From Dehalococcoidia bacterium (lineage in GTDB: Bacteria; Chloroflexota; Dehalococcoidia; UBA2979), in assembly GCA_028279505.1 (NCBI GenBank), contig JANQNP010000068.1, forward strand, positions 1 through 48,256: DNA of 48,256 bases, read 5' to 3'. Position numbers and translations under genes: made by a program. Numbering within the stretch: position 1 is the stretch's first letter; each line of letters begins with the position of its first letter. Positions 8,002 to 16,656 of this stretch are shown here, piece by piece. Below the pieces are notes generated by a model. It worked only from the letters and a program-made list of their open reading frames with translations, had not been told where the DNA came from and searched no databases.

Positions 8002-9369
8002 CTAGCTCGCCTCGAGGTCGAACTCGATCGACTCCAGTTCGACGATGCCGCCGTCCTCGTAGGTCCAGATGCCGACGAAGCCGGTGGTCACGTCGCCCGC
8101 GTCGTTCCAGTCGAGCGTCGTCGCGGCGCCGTCGTAGTTGACGTCACCGCCATCGGCGACGGTCGCGAGACCGGCGGCGACGGACTCGTCGCTCGGGATC
8201 ACGAGATCGCCGGCGGGGCTGGCGACCTCGACGAGGGCGTCGCGGAGCGCGGCGCCGTCCTCGGTGCCGGCCGATGCCGCGGCGAGCGCGATCGCGATCG
8301 TCGCGTCGTACGCCTCACGCACGAACGGGCGCGTCGGCAGTTCGCCGTACGCGGCGGTGTACGCCTCGTCCCAGGCGGCCAGCGCGTCAGAGCCCGGACC
8401 GGCCGAGGGCGCGGTGCCCTTGAAGCCGTTCAGGAACTCGCCGCCGATGCCGTCGACGAGGTCCTGCGACTTCGTGCCATCGACGAAGAGGAACTGCGTG
8501 AAGATGTCGTTCTCCAGCGCCTCGCGGATGAAGACGAGCGCCTCGGTCGGGTAGCCGATGGCGACCAGGTAGTCCGGGTCGCCGTCGGTCACGCCCTGGA
8601 GCTCGGACAGGTACGAGGCCTGGCCGTTCTCGAACGCGGAGCTGGACACGGTGCCCTCGAAGTTCGTCTCGAAGACGTCCGCGAGGCCCTGGCCGTACGC
8701 GCTGTTCTCGAAGAGCACGCCGACGTTCTCGATGCCCTCGTCAGCGGCGAGCTGCGCGAGGATGACGCCCTGGGCAGCGTCCGAGATCGTCGAGCGGAAC
8801 AGGAAGCCGTTGTCGTTGACGTCGGTGATCGCCGGCGAGGTGGCCGACGGCGAGATGGTCGGGACCTCGGCGTCGCGAGTGACTGCCTCGGCGACCGCGG
8901 CGGTGATGCCGCTGGCGAGCGGGCCGACGATCGCGTCGACACCCTCGACCTCAACCAGCCGGCGCGCTTCTTCGACGGCCTTCGTCTCGTCGAGGCCGGT
9001 GTCGCCGACGACGAGGACGACGTCCTGGCCGTTCACGCCACCGGCGGCGTTGATCTGGCTGATCGCCAGCTCGACGCCCGTCTGAATCTCGGGCCCGAAC
9101 TCAGCGAGCGAACCAGAGAAGTCCGCCAGGAAGCCGATCGTGAGCTGGCCGCCGTCGGACGGCTCATCGGTCGGTTCGGCCGTCGGTTCGTCGGTCGGTT
9201 CGGCGGTCGGCTCATCGGTCGCCGCGGCCGTTGGTTCATCGGTAGCGGCCGGTGTGGCCGTCGGGTCATCGTCGTCGCCACAGGCGAAGGCCACGATCGC
9301 GACCAGCGAGACAAACAATCCGAGCAGCAGGCGTTTCCGCCCGGCCGCCCATCGCAGTCCGGTATCCAT
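8002..9369 (-). CDS. Branched-chain amino acid ABC transporter substrate-binding lipoprotein (LivK-like)
   Basis: A 455-residue periplasmic-type binding protein (type 1 fold, Peripla_BP_6). The signal segment LLLGLFVSLVAIVAFAC ends in a lipobox with Cys30 as likely lipidation site. Residues about 31-75 form an acidic Thr/Pro/Asp/Glu tether with repeated TDEPTAEP units. The fold follows: IGFLADFSGSLAEFGPEIQ, then INAAGGVNGQDVVLVVGDTG, then DAIVGPLASGITAAVAEAV. It would deliver amino acid-like ligands to LivHMGF, encoded convergently next door. The exact ligand is not readable. A hairpin lies in its 5' leader (9391-9409). Confidence 0.9.
   Translation of the reverse strand: MDTGLRWAAGRKRLLLGLFVSLVAIVAFACGDDDDPTATPAATDEPTAAATDEPTAEPTDEPTAEPTDEPSDGGQLTIGFLADFSGSLAEFGPEIQTGVELAISQINAAGGVNGQDVVLVVGDTGLDETKAVEEARRLVEVEGVDAIVGPLASGITAAVAEAVTRDAEVPTISPSATSPAITDVNDNGFLFRSTISDAAQGVILAQLAADEGIENVGVLFENSAYGQGLADVFETNFEGTVSSSAFENGQASYLSELQGVTDGDPDYLVAIGYPTEALVFIREALENDIFTQFLFVDGTKSQDLVDGIGGEFLNGFKGTAPSAGPGSDALAAWDEAYTAAYGELPTRPFVREAYDATIAIALAAASAGTEDGAALRDALVEVASPAGDLVIPSDESVAAGLATVADGGDVNYDGAATTLDWNDAGDVTTGFVGIWTYEDGGIVELESIEFDLEAS
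9165..9262. repeat. Low-complexity tandem repeat encoding the lipoprotein tether
   Basis: Degenerate GGTCGGTTCGTC-like units recur and encode Thr-Asp-Glu-Pro repeats on the minus strand. The repeat is in frame and explained by the protein linker; its copy number may vary between strains. Confidence 0.7.
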
Positions 9370-9390
9370 GTGTTGATCCCCCTGGATCTC

Positions 9391-9409
9391 GGACCGGAAT
9401 CTCCGGCCC
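9391..9409 (-). promoter_or_regulatory. Hairpin in the leader of the LivK-like gene
   Basis: On the minus strand GGGCCGGA pairs with TCCGGTCC (one G-U pair) around a three-base loop, 22 bases before the start codon. It could influence message stability or initiation. Role is inferred only from position. Confidence 0.3.
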
Positions 9410-9532
9410 GATCAAGAAGGGTAGGAACGAACGGATCCCCGAACAAGACCTACGAACGGGATTTCTGGTGTTCGTTCGATTACGTTTACGGCAGTAATGT
9501 GACAGGATTTGCGCAGTCTATCTCGTGCGTCA

Positions 9533-10486
9533 TCAGCGGACGGCGAGCACCTGCCCGACTGTGATCAGGTCAGGGCTGGCGAGCCGGTTGATCGAGGTCA
9601 GCACGTCGGCCGTCGTCCCGTGGCGCACGGCGATGTTGGCGAGGGTGTCGCCCGGCAGGACGCGGTACGTCACGCGCGTTACGGCCGCCTGACGAACCAC
9701 CGGTGGCTGCGACGAGGCGCCCTCGAGGGCGTCGAGCACGCGGACCAGGCCGGCGCGATGGTCATCGAGGGCGATGTCGCCGAGCGCCTCCATCTCGATG
9801 TCCATAGCACCGATGCCGATGCGGTCCATGGCGTCGATGAACTGACCGGTGACGGGATACGCCGTCCACTCCGCGATGTGCTGCATCGACGCGCCTGCTG
9901 CGAATGCGGTCGCGAGGGCGCCGGCATCGGCGCTGTCATTGGCCTCGACAACCGCGCCACAGCAATGGAGGACGAGGACCACGTCCGGCCGCGTCTGGAG
10001 GACGTAGTTCCAGAGCGCGCGAGTCTCGGGCTCCGAGAGCGGTCCGGAGCCGCCGCTGACGGCCCCGCCCTCGGGGTGATACGCGTCGGCGCTCCAGTTG
10101 AGCGCCGGCCAGTTGCGATTCAGGTCGACGCCGCGCGCGTTGGTGCGGTTGCCGCTGACGAGGCCGTCGGGGTTCAGCACCGGGAGGATGCAGAGCCGGG
10201 TGGCCGCCGGGACCTCCAGATCACTGCTCCACGCGAGCCGTGCCACCTCGAGCACCAGGTCGACCGAGTGGGCCTCTGGCCCCGTGTGGAGTCCGCCGAC
10301 GAGCAGGACGGAGCGATCGCCGGATCCGATACAGGCGACCTCGATGGGCCGGCCCTGCACGGAGGTTCCGATCTGCTGGGAGGTGGCGAGGACGGCCGTC
10401 GCCGCGGAGCTCGGGGCCGGGTTGATCCACCAGACAGCGCCGAGGATCGCCAGGGCGGTGGCGACGCTACGCGCTCTTGAGGTCAT
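9533..10486 (-). CDS. Secreted M14-type zinc carboxypeptidase with C-terminal LysM domain
   Basis: A 317-residue exported protein: signal peptide to about residue 28, an M14 peptidase domain at about 40-260, and one LysM domain at about 270-317 (YRVLPGDTLANIAVRHG). M14 landmarks are GGLHTGPE (His67, Glu71), NPDG at 105-108, RTNARGVDLNRNW ending near 126, His174 in LHCCG and a candidate catalytic Glu in DIEMEALGD (231 or 233). The HTGPE zinc motif has one residue more between ligands than the common HxxE. With a peptidoglycan-binding LysM the likely substrate is cell-wall peptide. The start ATG lies 20 bases inside the preceding gene, suggesting coupling. Confidence 0.82.
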   Translation of the reverse strand: MTSRARSVATALAILGAVWWINPAPSSAATAVLATSQQIGTSVQGRPIEVACIGSGDRSVLLVGGLHTGPEAHSVDLVLEVARLAWSSDLEVPAATRLCILPVLNPDGLVSGNRTNARGVDLNRNWPALNWSADAYHPEGGAVSGGSGPLSEPETRALWNYVLQTRPDVVLVLHCCGAVVEANDSADAGALATAFAAGASMQHIAEWTAYPVTGQFIDAMDRIGIGAMDIEMEALGDIALDDHRAGLVRVLDALEGASSQPPVVRQAAVTRVTYRVLPGDTLANIAVRHGTTADVLTSINRLASPDLITVGQVLAVR

Positions 10487-10688
10487 CGGCGCGTCGACCG
10501 GCGGGACGCAGGCGCATCACCTTGCCGGCCTCGATGGTGCAGGGCCGGCAGTAGTGCTTGCCGTTCTCCAGGTAGACGAAGGGGCCCGCGCCGGTTCGGC
10601 ACGAGGCGCACCAGCGGACCGGCGTGCGGCGTTCCACACGCTCCGCCGGCGACTGCTCATCGCGTCGAGGCTTACGTCGAAACCACAT
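10467..10688 (-). CDS. Small double-CxxC (zinc-ribbon-like) protein
   Basis: A 73-residue protein from ATG 10688; a GTG at 10739 would add 17 residues. It has two Cys pairs, WCASC near residue 27 and YCRPC about 20 residues later, a treble-clef or zinc-ribbon arrangement. The termini are basic (MWFRRKPRR and MRLRPAGRR). The end overlaps the start of the M14 peptidase gene by 20 bases, so the two are likely co-translated. Function is unknown. No strong Shine-Dalgarno precedes either start. Confidence 0.5.
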   Translation of the reverse strand: MWFRRKPRRDEQSPAERVERRTPVRWCASCRTGAGPFVYLENGKHYCRPCTIEAGKVMRLRPAGRRADDLKSA

Positions 10689-10826
10689 ACCGAAGTGTCG
10701 GCGGAACCGGCGCGGGCCTTCAGGCAGCCCTGGGAGCACTGGGTGTGTACTTCGTCAGACTTGCCGATCGGCTAGGATTTGCCTCGCTCCCCGAAACTTT
10801 CGGGATCTCCGGCGAAAGGTGCCTCC

Positions 10827-12443
10827 ATGACGGGCGATCGAGCCGATCTCGTCTTCACGGGCGGTGTCGTGCACACCGTGGACGCGAACAATCACATCGC
10901 TGAGGCGGTCGCCGTCTCGGACGGGCGCATCCTCGCGGTCGGCTCGAACGCCGAGGTGACCGCGACCGCCGGCCCCGACACCCGTCACGTCGAGCTGAAC
11001 GGCCGATCGCTGACACCCGGGTTTATCGACGCCCACCAGCACTTCACCGGGGTGGGTGGGATGGCGCACTCGATCGACTGCAAGGCGCCGGGGATGGATT
11101 CGATCTCGGCGATCGTCGAGGAGGTGCGGAAGCGCGCCGAGTCGCAGCCGCCCGGTACGTGGATCCGCGGGCGTGGGTACGACCACTCGAAGCTCGTTGA
11201 GCAGCGGCATCCGAATCGGCATGACTTCGACGCGGTGGCGCCTGAGCATCCAGTCATCTTCGTGCGGACCTGCGGTCATATCTCCGCCTTCAACACCAAG
11301 GCGGCGGAGCTCGCTGGTCTACCGCTCGACTCCGAGGACCCGGTCGGCGGTCGCTTCGACCGCGATCCGGACGGGAGCGTCAACGGCGTCGCGTTTGAGC
11401 GCGCCGCGGCCCCGTTCCGCAACGCCTCGGCACCCTCGCGCGACGAGCTGCGCGAGCACCTGATCGCCGCGAACGCCTCGGACCTGGCGAGCGGGCTGAC
11501 GAGTGTGCACGACGCCGGCGGGCTGCTTGGCCCGCCGATGGATGTGGCGACCGAGCTGGTGAACGCGGGCGCGATCCAGGTACGGCTCTACGCCTTCGCG
11601 ACGGTGAACACCTTCGAGCACCCGCTGGTGGGGCTGCTGAACCAGACCGGACTGCACACCGGGTTCGGAAGCGACCGGCTCCGCATCGGCTCGTTCAAGG
11701 TGATGACCGACGGCTCGAGTTCCGGCCCGACCGCGTCGACGCGCGAGCCGTACCACGTCGATCCGGATGACTCCGGGATCCTCTACTGGGAGCAGGAGGA
11801 GCTGGACGACCTGATCGGGCGGGCGCACCGCGCCGGCTGGCAGTGCACGGTGCACGCCGTTGGCGACCGAGCGATCGAGCAGACGCTGAACTCGATGGCC
11901 CGGGCGGAGTCCGAGGCACCTCGGGAGGGCCTGCGTCACCGGATCGAACACTGCGGGATCACGCCGCCGGACCTGCAACGGCGAGTGCTCGATCAGCGGA
12001 TCGTGCCGGCGATGCAGCCGGCGTTCTTCTGGGAGTTCGGCGACGGGTACATCAACAACTACGGCCGTGAACGCGCCGACGTGATGTTCCCGGCGAAGTC
12101 GATCCTCGAGGGTGGCGGGATCGTCGCGGGGTCCTCCGACTCGCCGGTCACCGACTACCGCCCGCTCTTCGGGATCGAACAGGCGCTGACGCGGGCGACG
12201 ATGGGCGGCGACGTCTGCGGGCCCGATGAGCGCGTCGACCTCGAGACCGCGATTCGCATGCACACGATCAACGGCGCGCACGCCGAGTTCGCCGAGGACC
12301 GCAAAGGCAGCATCGAGGTCGGCAAGTACGCCGATCTGACGCTGCTCTCCGAGGACATTCGACGCGTCGAGGTCACGGAGCTGCGCGACCTCCCAATCGC
12401 GATGACCGTCGTCGAGGGCGCGGTGGTCTACGAAGCGAGCTAG
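10827..12443 (+). CDS. Amidohydrolase family protein (YtcJ-like)
   Basis: A 538-residue metal-dependent hydrolase of the amidohydrolase_3/YtcJ type. The N-terminal beta-sandwich strand LVFTGGVVHTVDANNHIAEAV leads to the metal motif GFIDAHQHF (66-73). Later come CTVHAVGDRAIEQTL and HRIEHCGI, with the barrel's conserved histidines, and GSSDSPVTDYRPLFGI with the metal-binding Asp. The C-terminus (GSIEVGKYADLTLLSEDI) completes the sandwich domain. ATG 10827 is chosen because GAAAGG precedes it. The family acts on amides, carbamates and cyclic substrates; substrate unknown. It diverges from the small CxxC gene. Confidence 0.88.
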   Translation: MTGDRADLVFTGGVVHTVDANNHIAEAVAVSDGRILAVGSNAEVTATAGPDTRHVELNGRSLTPGFIDAHQHFTGVGGMAHSIDCKAPGMDSISAIVEEVRKRAESQPPGTWIRGRGYDHSKLVEQRHPNRHDFDAVAPEHPVIFVRTCGHISAFNTKAAELAGLPLDSEDPVGGRFDRDPDGSVNGVAFERAAAPFRNASAPSRDELREHLIAANASDLASGLTSVHDAGGLLGPPMDVATELVNAGAIQVRLYAFATVNTFEHPLVGLLNQTGLHTGFGSDRLRIGSFKVMTDGSSSGPTASTREPYHVDPDDSGILYWEQEELDDLIGRAHRAGWQCTVHAVGDRAIEQTLNSMARAESEAPREGLRHRIEHCGITPPDLQRRVLDQRIVPAMQPAFFWEFGDGYINNYGRERADVMFPAKSILEGGGIVAGSSDSPVTDYRPLFGIEQALTRATMGGDVCGPDERVDLETAIRMHTINGAHAEFAEDRKGSIEVGKYADLTLLSEDIRRVEVTELRDLPIAMTVVEGAVVYEAS

Positions 12444-12486
12444 CGCTCGCGGGGTGGTCCACGAAGCGAGCTAACGCTCGTGGGGT
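12425..12486. repeat. 31-bp tandem duplication across the amidohydrolase stop, with hairpin
   Basis: Positions 12425-12455 and 12456-12486 are head-to-tail copies differing at three bases. The first contains the last codons and stop of the amidohydrolase gene; the second is non-coding. The second copy folds as CCACGAAGCG with CGCTCGTGG (one bulged A, 12459-12483), a possible terminator. A third, degraded copy (GACGAGCTAGC) follows near 12490-12510. Confidence 0.7.
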
Positions 12487-12533
12487 CGCCGACGAGACGA
12501 GCTAGCCCCGCATACCCGAAACGAGGAGCACCG

Positions 12534-13013
12534 ATGGCCGTCCCGACCGATGAACCGTCCGTCTACGGCGCGCTGCTGCGCAGCGCGCTCGAGGCGATCG
12601 CGCAGACCGTCGACGAGATGTCCGAGGCCGACCTCGACACGCACCTGATCGAGACCGCGAGCAGCGCGACGCAGCTCGCAAACCACGTCGTGGGTGCCGT
12701 CCGCGGCTACGCGCTCGGGGTGGGCTGTGCGCTCGACGTGGAGCGCGACCGCGCGGCCGAGTTCGGGGCGCGGGGTGTGCCCGCCTCGGAGCTGTCGAGC
12801 GCGCTGCGGCTGCTGGCCGACGACATCGACGCCGCGATGGCCGCGGTGGACCCGGCGGTGTTCAACGAGGTGACGGTGCCGGAGCAGTCGCTCTTCGGCG
12901 CGGCACCGACGCGGGAGCTCAGCCGGCGCGAGGCGCTGGTCTCGTCGATCCGGCACGCTGGCGAGCACCTGGGCCACCTGCAGCTGACGCGGGACATCCT
13001 CGACGCGCGCTAG
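12534..13013 (+). CDS. DinB-family four-helix protein
   Basis: A 159-residue helical protein of the DinB/YfiT-like metal-binding superfamily. It has a histidine in the second helix (LANHVVGAVRGYAL) and a histidine cluster in the last helix (SIRHAGEHLGHLQLTRDIL), consistent with a three-His metal site. These proteins often transfer or hydrolyse small thiols or act in stress responses; the substrate is unknown. ACGAGGAGC directly precedes the ATG. Its end overlaps the convergent agmatinase gene by four bases. Confidence 0.8.
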   Translation: MAVPTDEPSVYGALLRSALEAIAQTVDEMSEADLDTHLIETASSATQLANHVVGAVRGYALGVGCALDVERDRAAEFGARGVPASELSSALRLLADDIDAAMAAVDPAVFNEVTVPEQSLFGAAPTRELSRREALVSSIRHAGEHLGHLQLTRDILDAR

Positions 13014-13984
13014 GCGCTGCCCCGGCGGTGGACGGCCATCAGCGCGAGCAGTTCGTACGCCATGTTGGCGGCGGCGATCGCCGTGATCTCGGCGTGGTCG
13101 TAGGCGGGCGCGACCTCGACGATGTCCGCGCCGACCAGGTCGAGGCCGGCAAGCCCTCGGAGGATGCCCGCCAACTCACGTGAGTTGAAGCCGCCGATCT
13201 CCGGCGTGCCGGTGCCCGGCGCGAACGCCGGATCGAGCACGTCGATGTCGATCGACACGTAGAGCGGCCGGTCGCCGATCCGCTCGCGGATCTGGGTGAC
13301 GACGCCAGCGATGCCAAGGACCTCGATCTCCCAGGTGCCGATGACGGCGAAGCCGAGCGAGGCGTCCTCGGACAGGTCGTCGGCGCCGTAGAGCGAGCCG
13401 CGGATGCCGACGTGCATCGAGTGGCCCTCAAGGAACAGCCCCTCCTCGGCGGCGCGCCGGAACGGGGTGCCGTGGGTGTACGGCGCGGACATGTAGGTGT
13501 CCCAGGTATCGAGGTGCGCGTCGAAGTGCAGCAGCGCGACCGGCCCGTGCTTGCGGTTGTTCGCGCGGAGGAGCGGCAGCGCGATCGTGTGGTCCCCACC
13601 GAGCGCGATCAGGCGAGGTGCGGCCTCGAGGAGCTCGTTCGCGCCACGCTCGATCTGACCGATCGCGTCTTCGATCGAGTACGGGCTCGCAGCGATGTCA
13701 CCGGCGTCGACGACCTGCTGGTCGGCGAACGGCTCAACGTGGAGCGCCGGGTGGTGCGGCCTCAACAGCTTCGATCCGGCTCGGATCCCCGCCGGACCGA
13801 AACGCGCGCCGGGGCGATAGGAGGTGCCGACGTCGAACGGGACACCGACGACGCTGACGTCCCACTCCTCGACCTCGGACGGTCCGGGCAACCTCGCGAA
13901 GGTCGCCGGGCCCATGAAGCGTGGGTAGTCGCGGCCGTCGGGCGGGCCGCGGTTGCCGTCGTTGTCGGTGTACTCGACGTTCAT
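13010..13984 (-). CDS. speB: Agmatinase / ureohydrolase (SpeB-like)
   Basis: A 324-residue binuclear manganese ureohydrolase. All three metal motifs are intact: GGDHTI at 129-134, FDAHLDTWD at 154-162, and SIDIDVLDPAFAPGTGTPE at 244-262. Agmatinase converts agmatine to putrescine and urea. The family also includes guanidinobutyrase and other guanidino-acid hydrolases, and specificity cannot be settled from motifs alone. It starts 12 bases after the nitroreductase stop, so the two form a minus-strand pair. Confidence 0.88.
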   Translation of the reverse strand: MNVEYTDNDGNRGPPDGRDYPRFMGPATFARLPGPSEVEEWDVSVVGVPFDVGTSYRPGARFGPAGIRAGSKLLRPHHPALHVEPFADQQVVDAGDIAASPYSIEDAIGQIERGANELLEAAPRLIALGGDHTIALPLLRANNRKHGPVALLHFDAHLDTWDTYMSAPYTHGTPFRRAAEEGLFLEGHSMHVGIRGSLYGADDLSEDASLGFAVIGTWEIEVLGIAGVVTQIRERIGDRPLYVSIDIDVLDPAFAPGTGTPEIGGFNSRELAGILRGLAGLDLVGADIVEVAPAYDHAEITAIAAANMAYELLALMAVHRRGSA

Positions 13985-13996
13985 CGCCGTGCCTCC

Positions 13997-14662
13997 TTAG
14001 CCCTCGAGCGGCGCGCCGGACCACGTCTCGAGGTGGGTGAACTCCTCGAGGCCGCGACGGCGGAGCTTCGTGAGCTGGCGCGCCGGCTTGCCGAGCGGGA
14101 TCACCGCGGCAACGGCGACGTGCTCGGGGATCCCGAGCAGCGCCTGCAGCTTCGGCTCCTCCGCCACCGGCATCGTCGTGATCGTCCCGCCGAAGCCCTC
14201 GTTCCGAGCGGCGAGCAGGATGTTCCAGACGAAGGGGTAGATCGAGGCGCCGCTGATAATGCCGACTCGCTCGAGGTGCTGGTCCGTCGCCGCGACGACG
14301 CCGAGATCGACGCAGACGACCAGCAGCGCGGGTGCGTGCTCGTATACGGAGCTGAGCCGCCCGACGCCCTCGGTCGCGTCGATGGCCTCGGGGGCGACGC
14401 GGGGCGGGTGGAGTGGGTTCCACGGGCTCTCACCGTTGTTGCGCTGGGCGACGTAGCGCTTCGCCGGCTCGATCGCGAGTTCGGCGATCGCAGCCTTGGT
14501 GGCCGGCTCGCGAACGACGATCACGTGAGCGCCCTGTCGATTGCCGCCGGACGGGGCGAAGCGCGCGTGCTCGATGATGCGATGGAGCAGCTCGTCGGGG
14601 ACGGGGTCGTCGGTGAACTCGCGAGCGGAGAACGTGCTCCGCATCACCTCGTACAGCTCCAT
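13997..14662 (-). CDS. Nitroreductase-family flavoprotein
   Basis: A 221-residue FMN-dependent nitroreductase-like protein. The FMN-contact start MRSTFSAREFTDDPVPDE is followed by FAPSGGNRQGAHVIVV and, later, GFGGTITTMPV and the C-terminal IPLGKPA strand. ATG 14662 is chosen because GAGGAGG sits five bases upstream; the frame stays open further upstream (ATG 14686) but lacks such a site. The substrate is unknown: the family reduces nitroaromatics, quinones and flavins. It precedes the agmatinase gene and diverges from menB. Confidence 0.82.
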   Translation of the reverse strand: MELYEVMRSTFSAREFTDDPVPDELLHRIIEHARFAPSGGNRQGAHVIVVREPATKAAIAELAIEPAKRYVAQRNNGESPWNPLHPPRVAPEAIDATEGVGRLSSVYEHAPALLVVCVDLGVVAATDQHLERVGIISGASIYPFVWNILLAARNEGFGGTITTMPVAEEPKLQALLGIPEHVAVAAVIPLGKPARQLTKLRRRGLEEFTHLETWSGAPLEG

Positions 14663-14762
14663 CGCGGCCTCCTCGGATGCTGGCATCGCCGACCCCAGTG
14701 TCGCTGACGCGCGCCGCCAGTACATTGCGTTCGGCTCAGACGGTCCGTCGAGGAGGATGCAG

Positions 14763-15662
14763 ATGGTCTCCGAGATCTTCGATCCCGCCCGCTGGCGCGA
14801 GGTGGACGGCTTCGACTTCACCGACATCACCTACCACCAGGCGGTCGACCAGGGGACGGTCCGGATCGCGTTCGACCGCCCCGAGGTGCGCAATGCCTTC
14901 CGTCCGCACACGGTCGACGAGCTGCACAACGCGCTCGATCACGCCCGGCAGTCGACGCAGATCGGCACGATCCTCCTCACCGGCAACGGACCATCACCGA
15001 AGGACGGCGGCTGGGCCTTCTGCTCCGGCGGCGACCAGCGCATCCGTGGCAAGGACGGCTACAAGTACGCCGAGGGCGAGACCGCCGAGGCGATCGATCC
15101 GGCCAAGGTTGGCCGGCTCCACATCCTCGAGGTGCAACGGCTGATCCGCTTCATGCCGAAGGTGGTGATCGCGGTGGTGCCGGGCTGGGCCGCCGGCGGC
15201 GGGCACAGCCTGCACGTGGTCTGCGACATGACGCTGGCGTCGAAAGAGCACGCGGTCTTCAAGCAGACCGATGCGGACGTGGCAAGCTTCGATGCCGGCT
15301 TTGGTAGCGCGTACCTCGCGAGGCAGGTCGGGCAGAAGAAGGCGCGCGAGATCTTCTTCCTCGGAGCGGACTACTCCGCCGACGAGGCTGAGTCGTGGGG
15401 CGCGATCAACAAATCGGTGCCGCATGCCGAACTGGAGTCGACCGCCCTCGACTGGGCGCTCGCAGTGAACTCGAAGAGCCCCACGGCGCAGCGGATGTTG
15501 AAGTTCGCCTTCAACATGATCGACGACGGGCTGATCGGCCAGCAGATCTTCGCCGGCGAGGCGACGCGACTCGGCTACGGCACCGACGAGGCGCAGGAAG
15601 GCCGCGATGCCTTCCTCGAAAAGCGGCCGTTCGACTACTCCCGCTTCCCCTACCACTTCTAG
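14763..15662 (+). CDS. menB: 1,4-dihydroxy-2-naphthoyl-CoA synthase MenB
   Basis: A 299-residue crotonase-fold enzyme that closes the second ring of menaquinone by cyclising O-succinylbenzoyl-CoA. MenB-specific features are AFCSGGDQRIRGKDGYKY from residue 86, PGWAAGGGHSLHVVCDM from 140, and TDADVASFDAGFGSAYLARQVG at 169-190. Length is at the upper normal range. The start is ATG 14763, six bases after AGGAGG at 14751-14756; an in-frame ATG at 14757 abuts the ribosome site and is disfavoured. No other men gene is nearby. The stop lies at the edge of a terminator hairpin. Confidence 0.92.
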   Translation: MVSEIFDPARWREVDGFDFTDITYHQAVDQGTVRIAFDRPEVRNAFRPHTVDELHNALDHARQSTQIGTILLTGNGPSPKDGGWAFCSGGDQRIRGKDGYKYAEGETAEAIDPAKVGRLHILEVQRLIRFMPKVVIAVVPGWAAGGGHSLHVVCDMTLASKEHAVFKQTDADVASFDAGFGSAYLARQVGQKKAREIFFLGADYSADEAESWGAINKSVPHAELESTALDWALAVNSKSPTAQRMLKFAFNMIDDGLIGQQIFAGEATRLGYGTDEAQEGRDAFLEKRPFDYSRFPYHF

Positions 15663-15682
15663 GGGGTCTTCGACCCCTCTTT
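15662..15682 (+). terminator. Intrinsic terminator of menB
   Basis: GGGGTC pairs with GACCCC around a TTC loop, followed by TCTTT. It overlaps the last base of the menB stop codon, so spacing between gene and terminator is minimal. Confidence 0.7.
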
Positions 15683-15732
15683 GGACCCTTCGGGGCAGCT
15701 TGAGTCGGGTCCGTGGCGGGCTGAGGATCCGG

Positions 15733-16557
15733 CTAGGTTGCGGCCGGATCGTTCGAGGGTGGCTCCACCTCGATCTGGGGATCGGCGTCGGCGTGGGGGC
15801 GGGCTTCGGTGCGGTACTGGTGGTCGTAGCTGCCGCCGTAGCGGGTGTGTTCGGTGTGGTTGGGTTTGCGCTCCCAGTATTCGTCGAGTTCGCGGCGGAA
15901 GGTCGCCTGGTTCTCGTCCGAGGCTAGTTCGACGCCGATTTCCTGGCGGGGGACGAAGAAGACCTGGCCAACGGGTGCGAAACCGTTGGCGGAGACGGCC
16001 TCGCCGGGCTGGAGCACGTGGCGGAACTCGGTGGGGTGGCGGAACCAGTCGGTCTGCACCTGAACGGTTAGCACGGGGACCTGGGGGCGGCCGAGGTCGT
16101 TCAGCACGCCGGTGAAGACCGTGTCCCAACCGGGCGGCGTGATGAAGTCGTAGGCGCCGCGCAGGCCGACGCCGCCGACCGGCGCGCCCATGTTCGTCAG
16201 CATCGTGTCCATCACCGACATGACCGCGCGGCGATCGAGGCCCGCTGATTCGTCGAAGGAGACGAGCTCAGTGGTGACGCCGCCACCGCCGCCGGCGGAG
16301 AACTTGCGTTGGAGCGTGAGCACCGGGTTGCGGTCCTTGGAGAAGGTGAACCGGTAGCTGCCGTCGGGCTCGTACCGGACCTGGTAGGTCTCGTCTTCCT
16401 CCAGCGGTGGGTAGACGAGGAAGCCCATCTGGCTGCCGTCCTCGAGGACCGGGCAGAAGCGTGACTGCTGGGGCAGCCAGGTGCGACGGCCCTCGGAGGC
16501 CGGCATGAGGCCTACGCCGGGGCGGATCTGGTGAGGAACGATCTTCACGTCGAGCAT
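15733..16557 (-). CDS. Uncharacterised protein, possibly DUF6065-like
   Basis: A 274-residue soluble protein of unknown function, read from ATG 16557; the open frame continues upstream but codon use there is unlike a gene. It has an N-terminal region with CPVLEDGSQMGFLVYPPLEEDETYQVRYEPDG and a central Gly stretch (SAGGGGGVTTELVSFDE). A later part, PGWDTVFTGVLNDLGRPQVPVLTVQVQTDW, resembles beta-rich proteins that DUF6065 members recall to me; that match is from memory and unverified. The C-terminal 45 residues are polar and His/Tyr-rich and may be disordered. It is a single gene, convergent with menB. Confidence 0.55.
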   Translation of the reverse strand: MLDVKIVPHQIRPGVGLMPASEGRRTWLPQQSRFCPVLEDGSQMGFLVYPPLEEDETYQVRYEPDGSYRFTFSKDRNPVLTLQRKFSAGGGGGVTTELVSFDESAGLDRRAVMSVMDTMLTNMGAPVGGVGLRGAYDFITPPGWDTVFTGVLNDLGRPQVPVLTVQVQTDWFRHPTEFRHVLQPGEAVSANGFAPVGQVFFVPRQEIGVELASDENQATFRRELDEYWERKPNHTEHTRYGGSYDHQYRTEARPHADADPQIEVEPPSNDPAAT

Positions 16558-16656
16558 CACGAGGATGATAGCGATCCGCCGAGGTAACGACGGCCGACGG
16601 CCCGAGCGAACCGACCACGAAACTGCTACCGTCGAGGGCAACGACACGCCGAGGAC

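Noticed and set aside
9165..9262. Possible CRISPR-like or minisatellite repeat
   Set aside because: Repeats have no unique spacers and encode the lipoprotein tether in frame.
14663..14830. N-terminal extension of the nitroreductase into the menB start
   Set aside because: ATG 14662 has an excellent ribosome site and the extension has no family similarity; it would overlap menB.
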